Origin: an uncultured Verrucomicrobiota bacterium | Lineage (GTDB): Bacteria > Verrucomicrobiota > Verrucomicrobiae > Opitutales > Opitutaceae | Direction of reading: 5' to 3' | NCBI GenBank assembly: GCA_946481225.1 | Contig: CAMLNJ010000110.1 | Coordinates: 1-8,292 of the forward strand | Length of the DNA stretch: 8,292 nt | Shown: piece by piece, positions 1-7,110 of the stretch | How positions within the stretch are numbered: the first letter of the stretch is position 1 | Layout of the letters: every line of letters begins with the position of its first letter | The notes under the pieces: generated by a model | What the model was told of the DNA's origin: nothing | The model's database searches: none | What the model saw: only the letters and a program-made list of their open reading frames with translations | Translations under genes and position numbers: made by a program

Positions 1-3000
1 GTCGCCGGCGTCGCCGGAGGCGGGCACCTTGGCCACGGGATCCCAGACGCGGGAGGGGATGGGCTCGTTGCGGTAGTTGAGCGAGAAAGTGCCGGGCGCG
101 GGGACGACGCTGATGAGCGTCGGATAGGGGGCGCCGCTGGCCTGGTTGTTGGCGTCGGTCGGCGCGGGGTTGATCGCGTAGACGGGCGCGGCCCAGGAGT
201 GCGGCTGGTCGAGCGGATACACAGCGTAGGTGGCGGGCGTGGTCGCGGGGGAGACGGGCGCGAGGCGGTAGCGCTCCTCGACTTTCTTGGCGGGACGGTA
301 GGTCAGCAGCCACTCGCCGGAGGCCTTGCCCTTTTCGAGGACAGCGTGGTCGTTGGCGAAGACGACGCCATTGCTGGCGAAGACGGAGGCGACCTGCGGC
401 GGGACCTTGCCCTTCTTGAGATCGACGCCGAAGGGGGCGGTGAAGAGCGGGTTGGTCGGCGTGCCGGGCGAGGAGGGGCTGCCGGGGCCGTAGGCGAGCT
501 GGAAGTCGCCAAACTCGATGGCGAACTCGCGGTAGCTTTCGGCGGGATCGGCGGTGACGATGTTGGCCTGCCAGCTGGTGGGGCCGCCGTCGTGGCGTTT
601 CTTGGTGTCGTAGAGGAGCCCGCCGGAGACGGGGTCATACCACTTCGAGCCTTGGGGCTCTACGAGAAGACCGCCATAGAGACCGGCCTGCTGGTGGGTG
701 GAGGGGCCGAAGTGATCGTGGGTGAAGACGGTGCGGAGCGTGCGGTCCTCGCCCTCGTTGTTCACGACGGGATCGGTGTCCCAGCGTTGGATGGTGGTCT
801 GGGCTCCGGCCCAGTTTTGGCCGGCTGGGGCGGGGCCGAAGACGGCGGGGGCGGGCTTTACCTCGAGCTTGCGCTGTTTGCGGCCCTTGAACTGGGTGCG
901 CTCGTCGAAGACGTGGAGGCCGCCGGAGAGATTGATGGCGTCGATGCGGGTGCGGACCTCGTCGGGGCTGAAGGTGCCGTCCTCGTAGTTGAAGCCGTTG
1001 CCGGCGCCGTCGGAGGCGAGGACGTCGAACTTCACGAGGTGGATGTGCTGGCCGATGATGTCGGTCGGCGTGCGGACCTGAAAGTCGTCGAGCTCGTAGT
1101 AGTCGGGCACGAGGTTGGTGTGCCAGAACTCGATCGTCTCGCCGGTGTTGGCGCGGATGAAGAAGGGCTGCGGGGCGCGTTCGCCGGAGATCGTGGGCTG
1201 CACGTCCTGCCAGAGCGTGATCATGCGCTGCTGGGGGAAGTGCCAGCCCTGCTTGTTGAAGACGACGTCGGTCTGGATCGCGGCGCCTTGGTAGCGGCGG
1301 ACATCGAGGTCGCCGTTGCCTTCCTCGTTCACGCTAGGGTTGGCGAAGGGGGCGCCGTGGGCGGGCGGGAGGCCGTTGAGGGTGAAGTTGCCCGGGTCGC
1401 CGTTGGGCAGGAAGGAGGCGTGGGTGCGGGTGGCGTGCGCGGCCATGGCGGCCTTCTCGATGGCGGTGCCGTCCTCGGGGAGCTCGAAGGCGACGAGGCC
1501 GCCGGCGACGGGCTTTCCGTTTTTATCGCGAGCGAGGAAGTCCTTGCTGAAGTCCCAGCGGGTGTGGAGCTCGTGGACGATGGTGCCGTCGAGCACCTGG
1601 TGACGGGGGAGGCCGCCGTCGAGGTAGATGATTTTGCCGTGCTTGTCGCGGGCGGGGACGCCGGGGGCGCTTTCCTCCCAGGCCATGTCGAGGGGCGGGT
1701 GCGGGGCGCGGTGGCCGGAGACGCCGGGAACGAAGAAGGGAAAGCCGGGGTTGTCGTAGGCGAATTCGCGACGGCGGTCGTCATGGTTTTTCGCGCGAAC
1801 TTCGACGCGGCGACCCTCGTCGATCAGGCGCACGGGCGCGGGCGCGGGCGCCATGGCGAGAGTGGACAATGGAACGACGGCGGGGATGGGCGTGCCGGAT
1901 TTGATTTCGGCGTCGGGCAGGGTGCGGTTCCAACCGGGCGCGGGGCGGCCCTCGGCGTCGAGACGGGTGCCGGCCTCGAAGACGTCGTGCGTGCGCCAGA
2001 GCGCCCACATGCCGCCGGCGAAGTGCGGGTAGAAGTGACAGTGGAAGATGGAGTCGCCGACGGTCTCGTTGCGGTTGCCGCTGCCATGATGGGCGATCTC
2101 CGTCGTGTAGGCGGAGCCGGGCGTGATCATCTGGCTGTCGAGGTAGTGGCCGTCATCGCTGTTGGGCGAACGCAGCCACTGGTGGGCGTGCAAGTGGTGG
2201 ACGTGGGTGATGCCGCCGCCGGTGTGGAGGATGCGCATCGTCACGCGGTCGCGGATGTAGCTGTGGTAGACGTTGGACGGATCGTCGGGGTAGAAGGCCT
2301 TGGTGGCTTTCTTGCCGGTGAGGGTCTGGAAGGCGGCGGCGGTGCCGTTGGTGATGGCGGAGTTGATCTGGCGCGAGCCGGTGGCGGGATCGGTGACGGT
2401 CTGGTTGGGCGCGTTGGCCGGGACGTCCACGACCATGGCGGGGTCGCCGCAGGCCCAGGAGCTGAGGAAGAACTCCTCGAACTTGAGGTCGACGGACTCC
2501 TTGCCGCCCATGGGGCCGACGCCGAGGCGGCTGGCGAGGACCTCGGCGCCGATGCCGGCGGAGCCGTAGTTAATCGCGAAGTTGTCGGTGCCGGCGCCCA
2601 TCACGTCGGAGAGCTGCGGGGCGTAGAACTCCTTGAACGCCTGCACGGTCCCGAAGGTCTCGTGATACATGATGGTGAACTCGCGGAAGGGCTCGCGGCG
2701 ACCGGGGTAGGTCGGGTTTTGCGCGAAGCCGGGTCCGTTTTCGCTGAAGGGGAACGCGCCGCCGTCGGGGCCGGCGATGATGGCGGTGAGGTCGCTGGCG
2801 ACGAGCTCGTCGCGGCCGTCGGCGAGGCGACGGGTCATGAGCAGGATGGGCTGGCCGGCGCGCGGGTGGCCGACAGGGTAGACTGCGTCGTAGTCCACGA
2901 GCGGGCGTCCGTCCGGAGTGAATACACGGTTGTCGCGCACGATGACGTCGGTCTTTTGGGCGCCGGCGGCGTCGGCGGAGGAGTGGAAACTCCAGAGCGT

Positions 3001-3867
3001 GAATTCGCCTTCCTCGGTGACGACGGTGCGGGGTTTTCCGTCATCGTGCTTCCGGCGGTGGCAGAAAAGCTCGGGGTGATCGGAGACACGCAGGCTGTCG
3101 CCCGGGCCGGGCTCGACGCGGTAGGCGGCGAGTTCGAGGTCTTCGCGGGTGACCTGGCTGCGATACCAGCGGGCGTTCTCCGGCTCCACCGTGGCGGCGC
3201 CGAAGAGGCCGGCCTGCAACTGGCCGGCCCAGTCTCCGCCGGCGCTGTAGAGCATGAAGGTGCCCTCGGCCTTGGCGTAGTATTTGTAGACGCGGGTCTG
3301 GCCGGGCTCGGCGAGGCTGCTCGGGTTGACGCCGACCCAGGTGGCGTCGCTGGCGATGCCGGGCTGGACGGTGCCGTCGGGCAGGGTGACGGAGACAAGC
3401 TCCATGCCGGTGACGTGAACGCCGGCGGAGCGGGTGGCGGGTTGCAGCGAGGTGATCGGGCCGGCGGTGGGCGGGTTGACCGGCTGCGGGGAGAGGAGGT
3501 TGGTGAACCGGATCTCGAGGAACTGGCCGGCGTTGACGCGCAGCACGATGGGGCGGGCGCGTTTGTCTTTTCGCAACATGACGTTGCCCGGGGCGATGCC
3601 TTCGGAGGCCTCCATCGGCACGATGTCGCGGGCGAGGGCGAAGATCATGCCCTGCGGTTGCGCGGCGCCGAGGCGGTTGAACATGAAGGGCTGGTCGAGC
3701 GCCACGACGTCGGCGAAGACGGTGGCGGCGGGCGCGGTCGGCGAACTGACGGCGCCGGCTGGCGCGGCCGCCATGGCGGCGGTGGGCGACGCGGCGATGG
3801 CGAGGCAGGCGAGCAGGCAGGTGAGCCCCCGGAGAGGGCTGGCGGAGCGCCTAGGGTCGGGTTTCAT
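1..3867 (-). CDS. Giant secreted multicopper oxidase, MnxG-like (3' end beyond window)
   Basis: The ATG at 3867 opens a frame of 1289 codons that reaches base 1 without a stop, so the C-terminus is missing. Residues 1-33 look like a Sec signal peptide: Arg6/Arg7, a hydrophobic core at 15-26 and likely cleavage after Ala-Met-Ala33; an LLAC at 18-21 is a weaker lipobox alternative. Copper motifs are H555-x-H557-H558-x-H560 (motif 3, HxxHxH), H609-C610-H611-x3-H615-x4-M620 (motif 4, type 1 copper with axial Met), H941-I-H943 (motif 1-like) and H1050-D-H1052 followed by a GLYGGLLVEP stretch (motif 2-like). Multicopper oxidases pass electrons from a substrate at type 1 copper to O2 at a trinuclear site. 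The length, multiple cupredoxin units and motif order resemble the giant MnxG group of manganese oxidases, but Mn(II) as substrate is only a possibility. A near-N-terminal cupredoxin unit (about 105-235) lacks copper ligands. It starts 37 bp after the flavoprotein gene. Confidence 0.9.
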   Translation of the reverse strand, partial: MKPDPRRSASPLRGLTCLLACLAIAASPTAAMAAAPAGAVSSPTAPAATVFADVVALDQPFMFNRLGAAQPQGMIFALARDIVPMEASEGIAPGNVMLRKDKRARPIVLRVNAGQFLEIRFTNLLSPQPVNPPTAGPITSLQPATRSAGVHVTGMELVSVTLPDGTVQPGIASDATWVGVNPSSLAEPGQTRVYKYYAKAEGTFMLYSAGGDWAGQLQAGLFGAATVEPENARWYRSQVTREDLELAAYRVEPGPGDSLRVSDHPELFCHRRKHDDGKPRTVVTEEGEFTLWSFHSSADAAGAQKTDVIVRDNRVFTPDGRPLVDYDAVYPVGHPRAGQPILLMTRRLADGRDELVASDLTAIIAGPDGGAFPFSENGPGFAQNPTYPGRREPFREFTIMYHETFGTVQAFKEFYAPQLSDVMGAGTDNFAINYGSAGIGAEVLASRLGVGPMGGKESVDLKFEEFFLSSWACGDPAMVVDVPANAPNQTVTDPATGSRQINSAITNGTAAAFQTLTGKKATKAFYPDDPSNVYHSYIRDRVTMRILHTGGGITHVHHLHAHQWLRSPNSDDGHYLDSQMITPGSAYTTEIAHHGSGNRNETVGDSIFHCHFYPHFAGGMWALWRTHDVFEAGTRLDAEGRPAPGWNRTLPDAEIKSGTPIPAVVPLSTLAMAPAPAPVRLIDEGRRVEVRAKNHDDRRREFAYDNPGFPFFVPGVSGHRAPHPPLDMAWEESAPGVPARDKHGKIIYLDGGLPRHQVLDGTIVHELHTRWDFSKDFLARDKNGKPVAGGLVAFELPEDGTAIEKAAMAAHATRTHASFLPNGDPGNFTLNGLPPAHGAPFANPSVNEEGNGDLDVRRYQGAAIQTDVVFNKQGWHFPQQRMITLWQDVQPTISGERAPQPFFIRANTGETIEFWHTNLVPDYYELDDFQVRTPTDIIGQHIHLVKFDVLASDGAGNGFNYEDGTFSPDEVRTRIDAINLSGGLHVFDERTQFKGRKQRKLEVKPAPAVFGPAPAGQNWAGAQTTIQRWDTDPVVNNEGEDRTLRTVFTHDHFGPSTHQQAGLYGGLLVEPQGSKWYDPVSGGLLYDTKKRHDGGPTSWQANIVTADPAESYREFAIEFGDFQLAYGPGSPSSPGTPTNPLFTAPFGVDLKKGKVPPQVASVFASNGVVFANDHAVLEKGKASGEWLLTYRPAKKVEERYRLAPVSPATTPATYAVYPLDQPHSWAAPVYAINPAPTDANNQASGAPYPTLISVVPAPGTFSLNYRNEPIPSRVWDPVAKVPASGDAGD

Positions 3868-3904
3868 GGTGCGGATTGGGTTTTAGTGAAGCGTTGCGGG
3901 AAAG

Positions 3905-5086
3905 TCAGAGGGTCGCGACCGGGACGGGTTCGACGGCGTCCGTGTGGACCGGGCGGGAGGCGACGAGGCCGGAATGGCGGCGGCGCCAAAAGGGGGAGGA
4001 CGCCCAGCGCGTCTCGGTCGCGTGGCACTGGGCGAGGTGGCGGAGGTAGGCCGAGCGGATGGAGCGCAGGCGTTGGTCCCAGGCGAGGAAGACGTCCGCC
4101 TCGCCGCGTTCCTGGGCGAGCAGGGCCTGCGCGCCGCGCAGGCCGGTGTAGAGGGCGTGGAAAATGCCCTGCGAGGAGAGCGGATCGAAGGCCAGCGAGG
4201 CGTCGCCCACGGCGAGCCAGCCGGGCCCGGCGAAGGCGCGGCGCGACAGGCCGCCGGCGGGGAAACGGCGCACGCGATCGGGGGCGACGCCGGCGGTGTC
4301 GCCCAACGCGCGGCGAATGTGGCGGGAGCCGGAGATGTGTCGTGAAAACTCGGATACAGCGCAGATTTCGCGGGCGACGGGAAGGTCCTCGTCGGTGAAG
4401 AACGCAACCAGGCGGCGGCGGTCGGGCAGCCGCGTGGCATACCACCAGCCGTCCTCGGCGGATTCGACCCAGGAGCGGGCGTCGGTCGCCGCCGGATCGG
4501 GCGGGAACACGGCGCAGAAGGCGACCTGGGCGTCGTCGCGCTCGGAGGGAGCGCCCTGGTGGGTGGCGACGAGGGCGCGGCGGCCGGTGGCGTCGATCAG
4601 CCACGGGGCGGAAACGAAGAACGGCTCGCCGCCGGCGGCGGTCAAACGGGCCGTCCAGTCGGCGGACGGCTCGGGACGGTGGAAGCCGAGGCAGGTGCAG
4701 CCGGCCCGGAGGTCGGCCCCGACGACGACGGCCGCGGCGCGAAGATCGGCGTCGAAACGCGGGCGATCGAGGTGCCAGCCCGCGCCTTGCGGATCGCGGA
4801 TGAAGTCGCGCTCGACGGGCTCGTCCCCGCCCCAGACGGAGACCGTGCCCGGGCTGGGCAGGTGGCCGCCGGCCGCCACGACGGACTCGAGACCGAGGTC
4901 GCGGAGCAGCGGGCGGGCGGCGGGAGGCAGCGATTCGCCGATCTTGAAGGCCGGGACGGCGGCGAGCCCGAGCGTCTCGGCCAACAACACGTTCCAGCCG
5001 GCGCGCGCGAGGGTGAGCGCGGCGGCCGACCCGGCGGGGCCGCCGCCGAGCACGATGGCGTCGTAACTGGAACGGGAGCGTGGCAT
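3905..5086 (-). CDS. LodB/GoxB-like FAD-dependent oxidoreductase (CTQ maturation protein)
   Basis: This encodes a 393-residue soluble flavoprotein. The N-terminal Rossmann fold shows G14-G-G-P-A-G19 with Glu37 at the end of the second strand, the classical ADP/FAD-binding fingerprint. A KIGESLPP segment follows shortly after, as in tryptophan-halogenase-like and geranylgeranyl-reductase-like flavoproteins. A GWWYATRLP segment lies at 213-221, and G294-D295 begins the GDASLAFDPLSSQG motif that contacts the FAD ribityl chain. No signal peptide or membrane segment is seen. Known LodB and GoxB proteins are flavoproteins of this kind, encoded beside the oxidase and needed to form its cysteine tryptophylquinone. 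The position 37 bp downstream of a LodA-like gene is the main reason for preferring that role over a halogenase or small-molecule monooxygenase. The ATG at 5086 lies directly before the Rossmann fold and no better start is seen. Confidence 0.88.
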   Translation of the reverse strand: MPRSRSSYDAIVLGGGPAGSAAALTLARAGWNVLLAETLGLAAVPAFKIGESLPPAARPLLRDLGLESVVAAGGHLPSPGTVSVWGGDEPVERDFIRDPQGAGWHLDRPRFDADLRAAAVVVGADLRAGCTCLGFHRPEPSADWTARLTAAGGEPFFVSAPWLIDATGRRALVATHQGAPSERDDAQVAFCAVFPPDPAATDARSWVESAEDGWWYATRLPDRRRLVAFFTDEDLPVAREICAVSEFSRHISGSRHIRRALGDTAGVAPDRVRRFPAGGLSRRAFAGPGWLAVGDASLAFDPLSSQGIFHALYTGLRGAQALLAQERGEADVFLAWDQRLRSIRSAYLRHLAQCHATETRWASSPFWRRRHSGLVASRPVHTDAVEPVPVATL

Positions 5087-5123
5087 TGGGCGCGGGCGCG
5101 GGGCGGAGATGCGCGCGGGGCGA

Positions 5124-7043
5124 TCAGCGGCGGACGCGGTGGATTTTATCGGAGGGCGCCTCGTGCTCGGCGGCGGGCGCGGCGGCGGCCTCCGCGGCGG
5201 ATTTGAGCACGGGGGCGGGCGACGGGATGCAACCCGGCTTCGACTCGACGCGCAGGTAGGGCGGCAGAAGCGGGTCGCCGGGGTTGGCGTGCGTTTCCAC
5301 GACGCCCATCTTGCCGAAGTCCGAAATCATCTGGTTGATGTAGACCTTGTAGTTCTTCGCCAATACGCGCATCCACTTCGGGCGGTTGTTGAAGGCGCGG
5401 AGCCGCTCCTCGGGCGGACGGCTCGGGTCGGTGGCGGCCTGGTAATCCTCGAGGGTCAGGACCTGGTTGGGCACGCGCGCGGCCCAGAAGGTCGGGATGA
5501 GCGGGTCGTAGGCAGTGTCGTAGCCGCTTTGGCAACTGGCGGTGTCGGTCTGCCAGGGCACGGCCATCCAGCGGGAGAGCGCGCCCGGGCCCTGGGCGTA
5601 GAGGGGGCCGGAGGGGCTGAGGGCGATGGCCGGGGTGAGTTGAGGGCCGTAGTCGGGCTCGGGTTCGCCGGGCGGGCGGTGGCGGATGCGGAAGGGCGCG
5701 GTGAACATGGAGAGCTGGCGGATGGGCCAGGTGATCTCGCAGCCGGGGTGAAAGGCGTCGGCCAGGCAGAAGGTGAGCGCGGCGCGGTCGAGCATGGCGG
5801 GCTGCTCGGCGAGTGGCACTTCGCAGAGCGTGCGCAGGGGCGGAGGCGCGGTGAGGTAGTCGTCGATAAAGTCGCCCTTCGCCCAACGCGCGAGCTGGCT
5901 CATCTGGAGCGTGGAGAGCACGTTGTATTGGCGCGGGGACGTGGCGGGGATGCTCATGGCGTCGCCGTAGATCCAGGGCCAGGGGAGCGGCGACATGCCG
6001 TCGCGCTCGTAGACGCGGAAGGAGTTGTAGACCTGCCGGCGGAGTTCGCCGAACTCGTCGAGCACGGTGCCATCGGGACCGGTGGAGGGTTTCTGCGAGA
6101 GTTTCCGCAGGTAGGCGGGGTCGCCGAAATACTGGCGCGCGCCCCAACCGAAGCCGGTGGCGAAACCGGAGTTGACCCACTCGAGGCCGGAGAGGCGCTG
6201 GAGGATGGGGAGGATGTCGTTGGTGAACGAGACGGTGACCGGCGCGGGCAGCCAGGCGGCGTCCACGAAGAGCGCGAGCAGGAGGTCATACATCGTGCGC
6301 ACGGTGACGACGTCGGGGGCGTAGTTGGGCGGGGCGACCACGACCCACGCGCCTTCGCAGGGGATGGCCTGGCCGCCGAGCTTGACGGTGGCGGTGACGG
6401 GGCCGTCGGAGACGTCGTCGTGCCAGCCGTCGTTGTTGGCGAAGGTGACGGCGGGTTTGCCATCGTAGGAGGCGGAGCGGCCGTGGCCGCCGAGCACGAG
6501 GAGGCGGCCGGCGGAGTCGGTGCGGAGTTCGCCGAGGTAAACGGGTTTGCCGCAGAAGCGTCCGCGATCGAAGCGGTAGCCTTCGCCGAATTGGTCCGCG
6601 CCCTGGATGGAGATCGCGCCGGGATCGATGACGAGCTCGCGGCGGGCGGGGCCGTAGAAACTCGAGTTGCGCCGCAAGGACGGATCGACGGCGGGCGGCG
6701 GCAGGTTCGCCTCGGGGATGTCGAGGGCGATCTGGAACTGATACCAGGCGGCCTTTTCGTTGGCGAGGTGAGCGGTCCAGACGATCTCGGCGTTGGAGGC
6801 GTCGAGCTCGGCGACGACCTTGCCGGCGGCGTCGTAACCGTAGACGCGGAAGAGCGCGGCCTCGCGTTTGAGCGCGCCGGAGCCGTCCTTGTAGAAACCG
6901 GGCGGTTTGGGCGCGGGCTCGGCGACCTCGGGCCCGATGTAGAACTCTTCGGGACTGTTGCCGACGCGGGCGATGCCGATGGCGGGGTGGATGGCGGCAC
7001 GGACGATTTGGCCCGGGGCGGGGGTGGGATGCGGATGAGTCAT
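5124..7043 (-). CDS. LodA/GoxA family CTQ-dependent amino-acid oxidase
   Basis: This encodes a 639-residue protein. The N-terminal signature AAIHPAIGIARVGNS (16-30) followed by EEFYIGPE, and GWHDDVSDGPV around 206-216, are hallmarks of the LodA/GoxA family. These enzymes oxidise free amino acids (the lysine epsilon-amine in LodA, glycine in GoxA) with O2, releasing ammonia and H2O2, using a cysteine tryptophylquinone cofactor made from the enzyme's own Cys and Trp. Candidate active-site residues are Asp500-x3-Cys504, with Trp497 before it and Trp520 after it, and an upstream CLADAFHPGCEITW segment (Cys426-Trp439). By recollection the D-x3-C spacing matches the cofactor region of LodA; which Cys and Trp are cross-linked is inferred, not shown. 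It is somewhat shorter than characterised members (roughly 700-800 residues). No signal peptide is visible. The substrate cannot be assigned. The downstream LodB-like gene supports a functional CTQ enzyme. Confidence 0.9.
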   Translation of the reverse strand: MTHPHPTPAPGQIVRAAIHPAIGIARVGNSPEEFYIGPEVAEPAPKPPGFYKDGSGALKREAALFRVYGYDAAGKVVAELDASNAEIVWTAHLANEKAAWYQFQIALDIPEANLPPPAVDPSLRRNSSFYGPARRELVIDPGAISIQGADQFGEGYRFDRGRFCGKPVYLGELRTDSAGRLLVLGGHGRSASYDGKPAVTFANNDGWHDDVSDGPVTATVKLGGQAIPCEGAWVVVAPPNYAPDVVTVRTMYDLLLALFVDAAWLPAPVTVSFTNDILPILQRLSGLEWVNSGFATGFGWGARQYFGDPAYLRKLSQKPSTGPDGTVLDEFGELRRQVYNSFRVYERDGMSPLPWPWIYGDAMSIPATSPRQYNVLSTLQMSQLARWAKGDFIDDYLTAPPPLRTLCEVPLAEQPAMLDRAALTFCLADAFHPGCEITWPIRQLSMFTAPFRIRHRPPGEPEPDYGPQLTPAIALSPSGPLYAQGPGALSRWMAVPWQTDTASCQSGYDTAYDPLIPTFWAARVPNQVLTLEDYQAATDPSRPPEERLRAFNNRPKWMRVLAKNYKVYINQMISDFGKMGVVETHANPGDPLLPPYLRVESKPGCIPSPAPVLKSAAEAAAAPAAEHEAPSDKIHRVRR

Positions 7044-7110
7044 CGGGTGATTCGAGGACGGGGCGCGGACAGGGAGGCGGTGTTGGGGGAGCGAAGGAGC
7101 CCGGGGCGGG

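Noticed and set aside
1830..1855. Short GC-rich tandem pattern (GGGCGC units)
   Set aside because: It is simply the Ala-Pro-Ala-Pro-Ala-Pro codons of a linker in the copper oxidase.
3790..3867. Lipoprotein signal (LLAC at residues 18-21) for the copper oxidase
   Set aside because: The hydrophobic stretch before Cys21 is only about six residues and the hydrophobic core continues past it to a good signal peptidase I site (AMA33), so a lipoprotein is less likely, though not excluded.
3868..3904. Possible promoter or terminator between the flavoprotein and copper-oxidase genes
   Set aside because: The 37 bp contain no convincing -35/-10 pair and no hairpin followed by a T-run.
199..4398. A 1399-codon open frame on the plus strand
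   Set aside because: It is antisense to the copper oxidase and flavoprotein genes. Its translation is low-complexity (G, A, V, E, D rich) with no recognisable motif and it crosses the boundary between two well-supported genes. Strong G/C bias at third codon positions removes stop codons from the opposite strand.
5146..6180. Alternative minus-strand frame of 344 codons inside the LodA-like gene (and a similar one at 5954-7000)
   Set aside because: The translations are Arg/Pro/Ala- or Ser/Pro/Thr-rich, typical out-of-frame readings of GC-rich genes. There is no sign of a frameshift in the main frame.
7044..7110. CCCGGG-centred GC-rich palindrome in the 67 bp gap as a terminator
   Set aside because: The palindrome is very short, lacks a following T-run, and such sequences are expected by chance at this base composition.
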